NCBI RefSeq assembly: GCF_000710615.1
Contig: NZ_JDTH01000001.1
Location: 186,001 to 250,000 of the forward strand
Reading direction: 5' to 3'
From: Haladaptatus cibarius D43
GTDB lineage: Archaea; Halobacteriota; Halobacteria; Halobacteriales; Haladaptataceae
DNA length: 64,000 nucleotides
Translations under genes and position numbers: made by a program
Part shown: positions 27,387 through 36,863 of the stretch, piece after piece
Layout of the letters: each line of letters starts with the position of its first letter
How positions within the stretch are numbered: position 1 is the stretch's first letter
Notes under the pieces: generated by a model
The model's database searches: none
What the model was told of the DNA's origin: nothing
The model's input: the letters and a program-made list of their open reading frames with translations, nothing else

Positions 27387-29180
27387 ATGAGCGAGCAATC
27401 CGAAACGAACGACGGAACCGAGACGCATGGCGTCGGCGAACCGAGCGCCCAGTGGCACGACTATCAGGGCGCGCCGACTGGAACCGACATCGAATGTAAG
27501 GGCTGGCGGCAGGAGGCAGCCCTGCGCATGCTGAACAACAACCTCGACCCGGACGTCGGCGAGAAACCCGAAGACCTCGTCGTCTACGGTGGTACCGGCC
27601 GCGCGGCCCGCAGTTGGGACGCCTACGACGCTATTCTGGCCGAATTGCGCGAACTGGACGACGACGAAACCTTGCTGGTTCAGTCCGGCAAACCAGTCGG
27701 GCGCTTTCGAACTCACGAGCGCGCTCCGCGCGTTCTCATCGCCAACTCGAACATCGTCGGCAAATGGGACGACTGGGAGCATTTCCACGAACTCGAAGCG
27801 AAAGGTCTCATCATGTACGGCCAGATGACCGCGGGGTCGTGGGCGTACATCGGCACGCAGGGTATCATTCAGGGAACCTACGAAACACTGGCCGCGCTTG
27901 CGGACGAACACTTTGCGGGCGACCTGCGCGGGAAAATCGTCGTCACGGGTGGCCTCGGTGGAATGGGCGGCGCGCAACCCCTCTCGGTCACGATGAACCA
28001 CGGCGTCTGTATCGCGGCGGAAGTCGATGAATCCCGAATCGACCGCCGAATCGAGACGGGGTACTGCATGGAGAAGACGGACGATTTGGACGAAGCCATC
28101 GAAAACGCCAAAGAGGCCGCAGAAGCGGGCGAACCGTATTCGGTCGGTGTCCACATCAACGCGGCAGACATGCTAGAGGGCATGCTCGACAGGGATTTCG
28201 TTCCGGACGTCATCACCGACCAGACGAGCGCGCACGACGAACTAGAAGGCTACTACCCCTCTGGGTACTCCGTTTCCGAGGCCGACGAACTTCGCGCCGA
28301 GAATCCAGAAAAGTACGTCGAGCAGAGTCTGGACACGATGGCCCGCCACGTTCAGGGACTCCTCGACATACAGGACGCAGGCGCAATCGCCTTCGAGTAC
28401 GGCAACAACATCCGCGGACAGGTGAAAGAACACCGGGGGATGGAACACGCCTTCGACTTCCCCGGTTTCGTTCCGGCGTATATCCGGCCCCTGTTCTGTC
28501 AAGGAAAGGGGCCGTTTCGCTGGGCCGCGCTTTCGGGCAATCCGGAGGACATCCACCGAACCGACGAGGCAGTGGTCGAACTGTTCCCCGAAAAGGAGCA
28601 ACTCCACCGCTGGATTGACCTCGCACAGGAGCAGGTCGAATTTCAGGGACTCCCATCCCGAGTTTGCTGGTTGGGCTACGATACGGACGATGTTTCGGAG
28701 GAACATCGAAACAGAGGCGGCGACGCCGCCGGAGATGATGAGGGACTCACGGAACGTGCACGGTTCGCCCTTCGAATCAACGAACTCGTCGCGGACGGCG
28801 AAATCGAGGCACCAATCGTCGTCACCCGCGACCACCTCGATGCGGGGTCGGTCGCCAGTCCGAACCGAGAAACGGAAGCCATGCGCGACGGTTCGGACGC
28901 CGTCGCGGACTGGCCGATTCTCAACGCCCTGCTCAACTGCGCGGCGGGTGCGGACATCGTCTCCGTCCACGACGGCGGCGGCGTCGGCATCGGCAACGCA
29001 CTTCACACGAACAACCACGTCGTGCTGGACGGTTCCGACCTCGCAGCCGAAAAAGCCCGTCGCGTCTTCACGACTGACCCCGGAATGGGCGTGATTCGCC
29101 ACGCCGACGCGGGCTACGACGTTGCACTTGACCAAGCAGAACAATCAAACGTCTCGATTCCGATGCGTGATAGCGAATGA
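27387..29180 (+). CDS. hutU: urocanate hydratase
   Basis: Second enzyme of histidine degradation: urocanate plus water gives imidazolone propionate, using tightly bound NAD+. The 597-residue protein shows the family signature around [18 protein letters not shown] (about 66-83), [20 protein letters not shown] in the NAD-binding domain (split here, about 182-201) and [20 protein letters not shown] near 532. The first 40 residues are an acidic lead with Ser and Thr. It is the first gene of a plus-strand operon and overlaps hutG by four bases. Confidence 0.97.
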   Translation: MSEQSETNDGTETHGVGEPSAQWHDYQGAPTGTDIECKGWRQEAALRMLNNNLDPDVGEKPEDLVVYGGTGRAARSWDAYDAILAELRELDDDETLLVQSGKPVGRFRTHERAPRVLIANSNIVGKWDDWEHFHELEAKGLIMYGQMTAGSWAYIGTQGIIQGTYETLAALADEHFAGDLRGKIVVTGGLGGMGGAQPLSVTMNHGVCIAAEVDESRIDRRIETGYCMEKTDDLDEAIENAKEAAEAGEPYSVGVHINAADMLEGMLDRDFVPDVITDQTSAHDELEGYYPSGYSVSEADELRAENPEKYVEQSLDTMARHVQGLLDIQDAGAIAFEYGNNIRGQVKEHRGMEHAFDFPGFVPAYIRPLFCQGKGPFRWAALSGNPEDIHRTDEAVVELFPEKEQLHRWIDLAQEQVEFQGLPSRVCWLGYDTDDVSEEHRNRGGDAAGDDEGLTERARFALRINELVADGEIEAPIVVTRDHLDAGSVASPNRETEAMRDGSDAVADWPILNALLNCAAGADIVSVHDGGGVGIGNALHTNNHVVLDGSDLAAEKARRVFTTDPGMGVIRHADAGYDVALDQAEQSNVSIPMRDSE

Positions 29181-30121
29181 GCGACTTTATCCACACTTTC
29201 GACTGGGAGGGCACGTCTACCGACCCGAACGACGAGCAGTTCGGCGACGTGGTCGAACCTGCAACGACCGACACTGCGAACGAGTTCGATGCTGTCCTCG
29301 TCGGTGAACCGTACGACGGGGCGATTATCGGCAGGAAAGGCGCGAGCGGAGGGCCGTCGGCACTCCGCGAGCAACTCTCGGGAATCAAAACCCATCACTT
29401 CGACGCCGGGCCAATCGAATCGCTTGGTGACCTCGGCGACGTTGCCAACCTCGAAAACGCCGAATGGGTGGAAGAAGCCCAATCGCTCGCCCACACTGCG
29501 GCCAGCAAAATCCACGACGAATCGGTGTTCCCGGTTTTCCTCGGCGGCGACAACTCGCTCACCTATGCGAATGCAGTTCATCTGCTGACGGAAGACGCCT
29601 CGCTCGGCGTCATCAACTTCGACGCCCACCTCGACGTGCGCGAAGTTCGGGAGTCCCCGACTAGCGGAACACCCTACCGCCAACTGTTCGACTCCGACCT
29701 TGGCGGCGGCCTCGCTTCCTACGCCTGCGTCGGCGTTCGTCACTTCGAGACGAGCACCGACTACGCCGAGTTCGTCCGCGAGGAAGGTGGCGAAATCGTC
29801 ACCGCGGAAGAAGTCGGCGAGGATTCCGTTTCCGCAATCGACACCGCGCTGAAGTCAATGGGCGACGTGGATACCGTCTACGTCAGCGTCGATTTGGACG
29901 TGCTGGACGCCGCGTTTGCGCCGGGTGTCAGCGCCCCGACTCCGGGCGGAATCACGACCCGGGAACTGTTCCGGATGCTCCGATTGGTCGCCAGCGACCC
30001 GCGGGTCGCTGGCTTCGAAATTGTGGAATGTGCCCCATCGCTGGACGAAAACGAACTGACGGCGAAGGCCGGTGCGCGAGCAATCGCGCACTTCCTCTCT
30101 ACACTTGGAGGTGGCAGATGA
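29177..30121 (+). CDS. hutG: formimidoylglutamase (arginase family)
   Basis: Hydrolyses N-formimidoyl-glutamate to glutamate and formamide, the last step of the four-enzyme hut route. A 314-residue ureohydrolase with the metal motifs GGDN (123-126), NFDAHLDVR with Asp149, His151 and Asp153, and [14 protein letters not shown] near 236-249. The usual first-metal histidine of GGDHS is Asn126 here. An Asn at this place is known in some formimidoylglutamases, so this fits the assignment rather than loss of function. It overlaps both neighbours (hutU and hutI) by four bases. Confidence 0.93.
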   Translation: MSDFIHTFDWEGTSTDPNDEQFGDVVEPATTDTANEFDAVLVGEPYDGAIIGRKGASGGPSALREQLSGIKTHHFDAGPIESLGDLGDVANLENAEWVEEAQSLAHTAASKIHDESVFPVFLGGDNSLTYANAVHLLTEDASLGVINFDAHLDVREVRESPTSGTPYRQLFDSDLGGGLASYACVGVRHFETSTDYAEFVREEGGEIVTAEEVGEDSVSAIDTALKSMGDVDTVYVSVDLDVLDAAFAPGVSAPTPGGITTRELFRMLRLVASDPRVAGFEIVECAPSLDENELTAKAGARAIAHFLSTLGGGR

Positions 30122-31374
30122 GCGCTCCAAATTCGGAACCCGACCGCGAAGACGCAGAACTCACCGCTGTCGTTCACGACGCGGCGGAAATCGTAACTAT
30201 CGAAGCGGACGGATCGCTCGGCATCTATGAAGACGCCGCAATCGCGGTGGTCGATGGTGAAGTCGCACGAATCGGGGCGACTGGCCCAGTGACCCGCGAA
30301 TATTCGCCTGAGGATGCACAGTTCGCGGTTGACGCTACCGGCAAAGCTGTGATTCCGGGCTTCATCGACCCGCACACCCACGCCCTGTTTGCAGGCGACC
30401 GCTCGGACGAGTTCGAGGCGAAACTGCAGGGAAAGACGTATCAGGAAATCCTCGCGGAGGGCGGCGGCATTCTCCGAACCGTCCGCGCAGTCCGGGAGGC
30501 AAGCGACGAGGAACTGCTGTCCAATCTGCTCTCGCACCTCGACACGATGCTCGCTCACGGGACGACCACCGTCGAAATAAAATCCGGCTACGGACTCGAC
30601 ACCGAAACCGAACTCCAGATGCTGGACGTCATCGCCCGCGCCGACGACCAGCACCCCGTAGAGGTGATTCCGACGTTCATGGGCGCACACGCCATCCCCG
30701 AGGGTCGGGACGCGGACGACTACGTTGACGAAGTCGTAGAAGAACAGATTCCCGCAGTCGCAGAACAGGGTATCGCGCAGTTCTGCGACGTGTTCTGCGA
30801 GGAGGGCGTCTTCTCCGTCGAGCAGTCCCGTCGCGTGCTGGAAGCGGGCAAGGAACACGGCATGACGCCGAAAGTTCACGCCGAGGAACTCGCCCACATC
30901 GGCGGAACACAACTCGCTGCGGAACTGGATGCGACCAGCGCAGACCATTTGCTCTACGCCACGCAGGAGGACATTGACGCAGTTGTCGAGTCGGGCGTCG
31001 TGCCCGTCCTCCTTCCCGGCACCGCCTTCGGTTTGGGTGCCGAGTTCGCCGACGCGCGGGCGTTCCTTGACGCGGATGCGCCCGTCGCAATTGCCACGGA
31101 TTTCAATCCAAACTGTTACTCACAGAGTATGGGCTTCGCCGCGTCTCTGTCCTGCGTCGAAATGGGCATAACGCCCAAGGAATCGCTGGTCGCGGGCACG
31201 AAACACGCCGGAATGGCGCTGGATATGGCGGATGGCGCGGGGACGCTTCAGCCCGGTACCGCGGGCGATATTGCCGTTCTCGATGCTCCGAGCTACGTCC
31301 ACGTTCCGTACAACTTCGGCGTGAACACGGTCGAGACTGTGTTGAAAAATGGTCAGGTGGTACATCGTGCTTGA
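30118..31374 (+). CDS. hutI: imidazolonepropionase
   Basis: Third enzyme of histidine degradation; opens the imidazolone ring to give N-formimidoyl-glutamate. An amidohydrolase-fold protein of 418 residues with the metal motif IDPHTHALFAGDRSDEF near 82-98, EIKSGYGLDTETE near 155-167, HAEEL near 260 and ATDFNPNC near 327, all as expected of HutI. The start overlaps hutG's stop by four bases; an in-frame extension further upstream lies inside hutG. Followed by a 405-base gap before hutH. Confidence 0.96.
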   Translation: MSAPNSEPDREDAELTAVVHDAAEIVTIEADGSLGIYEDAAIAVVDGEVARIGATGPVTREYSPEDAQFAVDATGKAVIPGFIDPHTHALFAGDRSDEFEAKLQGKTYQEILAEGGGILRTVRAVREASDEELLSNLLSHLDTMLAHGTTTVEIKSGYGLDTETELQMLDVIARADDQHPVEVIPTFMGAHAIPEGRDADDYVDEVVEEQIPAVAEQGIAQFCDVFCEEGVFSVEQSRRVLEAGKEHGMTPKVHAEELAHIGGTQLAAELDATSADHLLYATQEDIDAVVESGVVPVLLPGTAFGLGAEFADARAFLDADAPVAIATDFNPNCYSQSMGFAASLSCVEMGITPKESLVAGTKHAGMALDMADGAGTLQPGTAGDIAVLDAPSYVHVPYNFGVNTVETVLKNGQVVHRA

Positions 31375-31779
31375 ACGCGAAAGTTGGAAGAGCGAATTTT
31401 GGTTTACGGTTGGTTCGTTCGCAGTGCGTGATTCATCAGTCGATTTGTCGTTGGCAGTTGCCGACTTCAATGAAACCGCAACCGCTCCGCAATCGCCCGC
31501 AGACCACCCCAACCGACTCCCTTCGATCGTCCACCGGACGACGTCCCTGCTCACTGCGTTGCGCGGGCATGTGACTTCCGAGCCTTCCGTCGCACGGAAA
31601 GAGACACGCTCTTTCCTGTTCTCGTTCGCTTCGCTCACGAGAACTCCGCTCGGAAGACCTCGCGCGGGCGAACCTCCGATTCGCCTTCGCGCGTCACCGT
31701 GGATAAAAGTTCACGAATGCCAACGATACATCGACTCAGAACCGATTTACAACCACTCCACTACAAAGGTGAACTCTCT
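31375..31779. other. 405-base spacer with nested inverted repeats between hutI and hutH
   Basis: No convincing gene. Bases about 31574-31660 hold CTTCCGAGC and GCTCGGAAG (9-base arms) enclosing GTTCTCGT and ACGAGAAC (8-base arms). Another pair GGCGAA/TTCGCC follows near 31668-31686. The motif CTCGTTCGCT-n-TCACGAGAAC resembles one at about 40821-40850. An AAGGTGA ribosome-binding-like stretch sits about 8 bases before hutH. Confidence 0.55.
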
Positions 31780-33351
31780 ATGACCGAAATCCGACTCGAT
31801 GGCGAATCGCTCACGCCGAAAGACGTAGAAAAAGTGGCGCGGGACGACGCAACCGTCTTCGTCTCCGACGAAGCCCGCGAACGGGTCAGAACTGCCCGAG
31901 AACGCGTCGAACAGGTGGTCGAAAGCGGCGAGGCAGTGTACGGTGTTAACACCGGATTCGGCGAACTCGTGGACGAACGAATCCCGCCGGAGGACATCGA
32001 AACGCTCCAAACCAACCTCGTCAGAAGCCACGCCGCCGGAGCAGGCAGAGAACTGACCCGGGAGGAGGTTCGCGCGATGATGCTCGGGCGAATCAATGCC
32101 CTCGTTAAGGGCTACTCCGGTATCCGCGAACTCGTCGTTGACCAACTCGTGACGATGCTGAACGAGGGCGTTCACCCCGTCGTCAAATCCCGCGGAAGCC
32201 TCGGCGCGAGCGGCGACTTGGCTCCCCTCGCACATCTCGCGCTGGTTCTGATGGGCGAGGGAACTGCAACCGTCGATGGGGAGAAAATGTCCGGCACGGA
32301 CGCGCTCGAAACCGCCGGACTCGAACCGGTGACGCTCGCGGCAAAGGAAGGGTTGGCGCTCATCAATGGCACGCAACTTTCGGTCGGACTCGCCGCCCTC
32401 GCGGTTCGGGACGCAGAACGCGCGATTCGGGCGGCGGACGTTGCGGGCGCGCTGACGACAGAAGTGACGATGGGAACGACTGCGTCGGCAGATCCCGTTA
32501 TCGCGAATATTCGTCCCCACGACGGCCACGCGAAAACTGCACGAAACGTCAAACGACTCACCGAAAACTCCGAAATCGTCGAGTCGCATCGCAACTGCGA
32601 CCGGGTGCAGGACGCCTACTCGCTTCGCTGTCTCCCGCAGGTTCACGGCGCGGTTCGGGACGCTGTTTCTCACCTCCGTGAAGCGGTGGAGGTCGAACTC
32701 AACAGCGCGACCGACAACCCGCTCATCTTCCCTGCCGACGCGGTGAACAGTAGAGCTAGCGGGACGGGCGACGCCGCAGTCCTCTCCGGCGGCAACTTCC
32801 ACGGTGACCCACTTGCACTTCCGCTGGACTACCTGACTAACGCGATTACGGAACTTGCGGCCATCTCGGAACGCCGCGTTGACCGTATGCTCAATCCGAA
32901 TATCCAAGAACCGCACCTCCCACCGTTTCTCACCGAACACAGCGGTCTGCGCTCCGGCTACATGATTGCCCAGTATACCGCCGCGGCACTGCTGAACGAA
33001 AATCGGTCGATTGGCCGCGCCTCGATGGACAACACGCCAGTCAGCGGTAATCAGGAAGACCACGTCAGCATGAGCGCCCAGAGCGCGTACAACGCTCGTC
33101 GCGCAGTCGAAAACACGCTCGCCATCGTCGGCATCGAACTCGTCTGTGGCGCGCAGGCGAGCGAATTTATTTCCGGTGACCTCGCACATGGCGTCGGAAC
33201 TGGCGCGGCCTACGACGCGGTTCGGGAGGTCGTTCCGCCGCTGACCGACGACCGCCCGATTCACGAGGATATTTCGGCCGCCGAAACGCTCGTCTGGTCT
33301 GGCCTCCTCGAATCGCGCGTCGAGGACGCGCTGGATGAATCGCTGGACTGA
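31780..33351 (+). CDS. hutH: histidine ammonia-lyase
   Basis: First enzyme of histidine degradation: removes ammonia from histidine to give urocanate. The 523-residue protein carries the Ala143-Ser144-Gly145 triplet (SRGSLGASGDLAPL) that cyclises into the MIO electrophile, and Tyr54 in YGVNTGFG, the catalytic base. ATDNPLIF near 308 and PVSGNQEDHVSM near 424 are further active-site segments. The start at MTEIRLDG is preceded by a ribosome-binding-like AAGGTGA; an upstream in-frame Met gives a non-conserved lead. It follows hutUGI in the same direction but after a structured 405-base gap. Confidence 0.97.
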   Translation: MTEIRLDGESLTPKDVEKVARDDATVFVSDEARERVRTARERVEQVVESGEAVYGVNTGFGELVDERIPPEDIETLQTNLVRSHAAGAGRELTREEVRAMMLGRINALVKGYSGIRELVVDQLVTMLNEGVHPVVKSRGSLGASGDLAPLAHLALVLMGEGTATVDGEKMSGTDALETAGLEPVTLAAKEGLALINGTQLSVGLAALAVRDAERAIRAADVAGALTTEVTMGTTASADPVIANIRPHDGHAKTARNVKRLTENSEIVESHRNCDRVQDAYSLRCLPQVHGAVRDAVSHLREAVEVELNSATDNPLIFPADAVNSRASGTGDAAVLSGGNFHGDPLALPLDYLTNAITELAAISERRVDRMLNPNIQEPHLPPFLTEHSGLRSGYMIAQYTAAALLNENRSIGRASMDNTPVSGNQEDHVSMSAQSAYNARRAVENTLAIVGIELVCGAQASEFISGDLAHGVGTGAAYDAVREVVPPLTDDRPIHEDISAAETLVWSGLLESRVEDALDESLD

Positions 33352-33373
33352 CCACCCGACTATTCTATCCGTA

Positions 33374-33601
33374 TCAGTCGGCGTTTAGCCGTTTCGGATT
33401 GGTGCCTATTCGTGGCGTTCCCGTCCTGTCGAGTGCCCAGACGCCGTGTTCTTCGCACTCGAACACGCGCCGGAAGATGCGCCTCGATTCCACTCCGCAG
33501 TCGGGACAGGGGTTGACCGGTGCTTCCGCGGACGTCTCTGACTCCATCGCGTCGTACACGTCCTGCCATCCACTGCTCGGTGATGTCCGCTCGTCTGTCA
33601 T
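33374..33601 (-). CDS. small CPxCG-type zinc-finger protein
   Basis: A 75-residue protein with CPDCG (about 32-36) and a second CEEHG (about 49-53), a likely C-C-C-H zinc site. Haloarchaea encode many such single zinc-finger small proteins, several of which affect motility or biofilm formation in Haloferax; no specific role can be assigned here. It lies between hutH (convergent) and the RPA-associated gene on the same strand. Confidence 0.72.
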   Translation of the reverse strand: MTDERTSPSSGWQDVYDAMESETSAEAPVNPCPDCGVESRRIFRRVFECEEHGVWALDRTGTPRIGTNPKRLNAD

Positions 33602-33716
33602 CTTGGTGATTTTGCTCGTTTGGCGGCTTTAGCCGCCAAACTGTTCGATAGACGATTCTCTGTTCGACAAAACCCTCGCCCGACTACGACTGCTCCGAAA
33701 GATAAGCGGCGTCTGG

Positions 33717-34394
33717 CTACTGCATCGGCGTTTCGCTTTCCCCGTCTGCCTCCTCGCTTACTCCGCCATCGCTCATTTCGTCGCCCTCTTTCGTTTGGCT
33801 GTTTGCTCCGCCGTCCGATTTGCCGTCCGTATCGAGGCTTTCGAGCGCTCGAATCGCGTTGTCTCGGTACGTATCGACCGGTCGGTCGTACTCTTCTCTC
33901 ACCATGGCCGCGTAGCGGTTCGTTTCGTCGTCGAACGTCGAAATTCGTTCGAGAGTTCGCTCGGCGGTTTCAACCACCCAGCGGTCGCGCGTCGAATCAT
34001 CGACCACGGTGATGGATTCCGGTCGGAGCGAGACGTTCACGGTTCCGTCGTCCATCTCGTAGGTTCGCGGCTTTCCGGCGATGGCGACGTACTCCGGGGC
34101 TTCGAGTTCGCGGAGCATGGCCGCGGCGTCTGGTTGGTACTGCCCGGCGTACACGAAGAATGTGTCGCCGTTCGGGTCAACGACCCGGCCACGCCAGTAC
34201 TCGCTATCTTCGCCGACGTCTTCTTTCTCGGTCAGCGTCCCGACGACGAAGACGCGGTTCGCTCGCTCGCCCGTGGGGAGGAGCAAGTAAACCGGTGCTC
34301 GCTCGTCGTCCGATTCCTTGAATGTGTAACTCGCGTCGTTGAACTCCGCCGCGAACGTCCTGCGTGCGACTTCTCTGGTAGGTGCTCCACTCAT
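33717..34394 (-). CDS. rpap3: RPA-associated protein (COG3390 family)
   Basis: A 225-residue protein encoded directly after the RPA gene (one base between start and stop). It has an OB-fold-like domain in the first 140 residues (ANRVFVVGTLTEKEDVGED, then FFVYAGQYQPDAA), a helical middle and an acidic, Gly-rich tail. In Haloferax volcanii each of two RPA genes is paired with such a partner, and genetic work shows that the partners act only with their own RPA. The number 3 is given by analogy with the shorter RPA; I am less sure of it than of the family. Confidence 0.88.
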   Translation of the reverse strand: MSGAPTREVARRTFAAEFNDASYTFKESDDERAPVYLLLPTGERANRVFVVGTLTEKEDVGEDSEYWRGRVVDPNGDTFFVYAGQYQPDAAAMLRELEAPEYVAIAGKPRTYEMDDGTVNVSLRPESITVVDDSTRDRWVVETAERTLERISTFDDETNRYAAMVREEYDRPVDTYRDNAIRALESLDTDGKSDGGANSQTKEGDEMSDGGVSEEADGESETPMQ

Positions 34395-34395
34395 G

Positions 34396-35325
34396 TTACA
34401 TCGACCTCGCTTTGATTAGCGCCGCTTCTGCATCCACTGGCCCGGACAGTTGTTCGACATCGTTCGCCAACACGTATCGACCCATGGTCGGGCCGGACAC
34501 GCGGTAGTAGTAGCCGAGCGTTTTTGCGCGCATTTCGTCGGCTACGACGGTGGTGTCGAGTGCGTCCATCGCCATCTGCTTGGCTTCTTCCAGTTCGATG
34601 CCGGTCAGGTTCTGGGTCGCCTCCTCGTTGAAGATGACTTCGTGAACGTCCATTCCGTCGTCCACGACGCCTTTGATTCGGAGGTCGAACTCGCCTTCCT
34701 GTTCGCCGTGTTCGGAACAGCGTCCGTTCTGCAGGACGCGGGTACAGTCCTCTTTCGGACATCGCTTGATGAGGCCACTGCCGGACTGGATGTCAATCAG
34801 TGCGCCCTCGACTTCGGTCGCGTTGTCGCCGACTTCGATGTCGGCGTCGAGTTCCTCGACGTTCGTCGTTCGGTTGAGTTTCACCGAGTATCGACCCTGA
34901 TACTCGTCGGTGACGACGTTGCCGAGTTGGTAGACCGTGCCTTCTTCGAGTTCGGGGAGGTCGGATTTGGCCCACTTCGTGAACTTGATAGTGCCCGTCT
35001 CGTCTCCAAGCAGACCGACTTGGCCAACCGAATCGCTTCGCGGTTCCCAGAGGTCAACGACCTTGGTCGTGAGGTTCACCCACTGCTCGTCGGTTTCGAT
35101 GTCTTCGACTTGTACGTCGCTGGTTCCGCCAGTTCGGATGTCGTCGCGTTCGAGTCCGGCCTCGTCCAGATAATGGCTGGTGACGCTTCGTCGTGCCTCT
35201 TCCATGGGCACCTTGTATTCGTTGACGAGGCTGTCGAGACGCGATGCTACGTCGTCTACAGTTACGTCGAGATGGTCGGAGAACTGTTCGTGTATTTCTT
35301 CCGCATGCTGTCGCACATCGGTCAT
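34396..35325 (-). CDS. rpa3: replication protein A (single-stranded DNA-binding)
   Basis: A 309-residue ssDNA-binding protein for replication and repair. An N-terminal helical region (1-60), one clear OB fold (about 75-160, with GLLGDETGTIKFTKWAK), then a second domain with a zinc finger of Cys189, Cys194, Cys203 and His206. Length and the neighbouring rpap gene match the RPA3 type of haloarchaea rather than the longer RPA1. Start selected at MTDVRQHAEE, with a GGAG-containing leader. Confidence 0.9.
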   Translation of the reverse strand: MTDVRQHAEEIHEQFSDHLDVTVDDVASRLDSLVNEYKVPMEEARRSVTSHYLDEAGLERDDIRTGGTSDVQVEDIETDEQWVNLTTKVVDLWEPRSDSVGQVGLLGDETGTIKFTKWAKSDLPELEEGTVYQLGNVVTDEYQGRYSVKLNRTTNVEELDADIEVGDNATEVEGALIDIQSGSGLIKRCPKEDCTRVLQNGRCSEHGEQEGEFDLRIKGVVDDGMDVHEVIFNEEATQNLTGIELEEAKQMAMDALDTTVVADEMRAKTLGYYYRVSGPTMGRYVLANDVEQLSGPVDAEAALIKARSM

Positions 35326-35382
35326 GGTTGTTCCGTCTCCACTTCGTTTTCTATGGGAGACATACGGTGGTTGGTTCGCAAT

Positions 35383-35392
35383 AGTATAAAAG
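35383..35392. promoter_or_regulatory. TATA-like box of the RPA operon
   Basis: AGTATAAAAG-like sequence, which reads TTTTATACT on the minus strand about 60 bases before rpa3. It implies a leader of about 35 bases, in keeping with the GGAG just before the start. Confidence 0.45.
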
Positions 35393-35573
35393 GTTACGTG
35401 GAGCCTGAGTGGAAGTGAAAACCGCTGTCTCGGGCGGGTTTGCGGCGTTTCTGTGCAAACTCGGTTCTCCGACTGCCGAACTGTTTACCGGTACGATAGC
35501 GCCGATTCGGGCGGACGACTCCGTGAGAACCGCATCGGGGAAACCTTTCATTCCCTCACCACCAACGTGCGGT

Positions 35574-35885
35574 ATGGACGACCGTCTCGAACGCTTCCTT
35601 CGTATCAAACTCAGGGAAGTGGGCAAGAAGTATGCCGAAACGCGGGAGTCGGCAGACAAGCAGGTGGAGGAGGCAAAGGAAGCCTACCGGAACGCCCGCG
35701 ACACCACGCTCGCGGATTTGCCGCAGGACGAACACGGACGGGCGAAAATCGTCTGTCGGCGATACGCCGAACGTCGCGCGGTGCGACTCGATAAGGAAGG
35801 TCGTCCGGCCTGTTTCGACGCGGAACATCCGGCCTGTGAGGGGTGTGTGGAGGACATTCGGGAACGAACCATCGAAACGTGGTAA
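35574..35885 (+). CDS. small conserved haloarchaeal protein (DUF7091-like)
   Basis: A 103-residue, highly charged helical protein (RLERFLRIKLREVGKKYAET at the start; a long helix to residue 45) with a C-terminal cysteine pair in CEGCVEDI plus Cys65 and Cys83-like residues. Family naming is tentative. The start at MDDRLER is chosen because the 55 residues before it in frame are low in charge and unlike the rest; the true promoter probably lies just before it. Confidence 0.68.
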   Translation: MDDRLERFLRIKLREVGKKYAETRESADKQVEEAKEAYRNARDTTLADLPQDEHGRAKIVCRRYAERRAVRLDKEGRPACFDAEHPACEGCVEDIRERTIETW

Positions 35886-36167
35886 CTGCGAAATGAATGA
35901 CTACTCTTTGACTATTTATTTTAGCGTTCGAACCGAATAGCGGTTCGGCAATCTCAAATCTGGCTTTGCCAACATACTCATCAATTGGACATTCAAAATT
36001 TAGGTTCTGTCTGTGTACTGTCGTAGGCTCTCCAATCGGATTTCAAGCAACAGAGCTGTTCTCGACTATGAATTTCTCACAAAGTGGTCTGCTATCCGGA
36101 ATTTTCTTCAAATAATAGATATAATTTATAATCTTGGCTAGCCTACACGACACTCGGGGACATAACA

Positions 36168-36764
36168 ATGAGTACGAAATCAGAGAGCGGTGTTGACGTG
36201 GTATCCAGCACTGCCGAAACATCGTGGCGAGCCTCGATGGGTGCGGGGGCAATCATCGCCGTCGTTGGCGTTCTTGCCATCCTTTCGCCGTTCGTGGCGG
36301 GTGTGTCGCTGTCGATTTTACTGGGCGCGCTACTGGTCGTCGGTGCGCTGGTGCACGTCGCACACGCCTTTTCGGGTGGGTGGAAACGGTTCTTCATCCA
36401 AGGACTGCTCGCGGTCGTGTACGCCATCGCCGGTATCGCACTGCTGTCGAACCCCGTCATCGGACTGACGACGTTGACCATCCTGCTGGTCGCGTTCCTG
36501 CTCGCGGAAGGTATCCTCGAAATCGTGATGGGATTCCAAGCCCGCAGTGAGAAAGGCTGGGCCGCGCTCGTCGTGAGCGGCGTTCTCGCGTTGGCCGTGG
36601 CCGGACTCATCTGGGCCGGATTCCCAACCAGCGCGCTCTGGGCAGTCGGACTCCTGTTCGGCGTGAACCTACTCGTCAGCGGCGTCTCGATGATGTTCAT
36701 GGCACAGGGAAGCAGAACCGAGGCCCGCGAAACCGCTCGCTCGGACACAGCACGCGGTGCCTGA
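36168..36764 (+). CDS. HdeD/DUF308 family membrane protein
   Basis: A 198-residue protein with six membrane segments in two similar halves (for example MGAGAIIAVVGVLAILSPFV near 21 and GWAALVVSGVLALAVAGLIW near 130), the internal duplication typical of HdeD-type proteins. In Escherichia coli HdeD is linked to acid resistance; the function in haloarchaea is unknown. A polar N-terminus of about 20 residues and an Arg-rich tail are cytoplasmic. Upstream lies AT-rich DNA with a TATAATTTATAATC-like element about 40 bases before the start. Confidence 0.83.
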   Translation: MSTKSESGVDVVSSTAETSWRASMGAGAIIAVVGVLAILSPFVAGVSLSILLGALLVVGALVHVAHAFSGGWKRFFIQGLLAVVYAIAGIALLSNPVIGLTTLTILLVAFLLAEGILEIVMGFQARSEKGWAALVVSGVLALAVAGLIWAGFPTSALWAVGLLFGVNLLVSGVSMMFMAQGSRTEARETARSDTARGA

Positions 36765-36863
36765 GGAACGAACCACGACAACCACATTCATTTTCGTCCA
36801 GTCGATTAGCTGAGCGAGAGCCGGATAGACCGATTTTTGAAACCGCCACTCGTCATTTGTTCC

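Noticed and set aside
31747-33264. A 505-codon open frame opposite hutH
   Set aside because: Antisense shadow; hutH motifs are complete on the plus strand.
35409-35573. 55-residue N-terminal extension of the small protein at 35574
   Set aside because: Low charge and Gly/Ser/Thr-rich, unlike the rest; the conserved part starts at MDDRLER.
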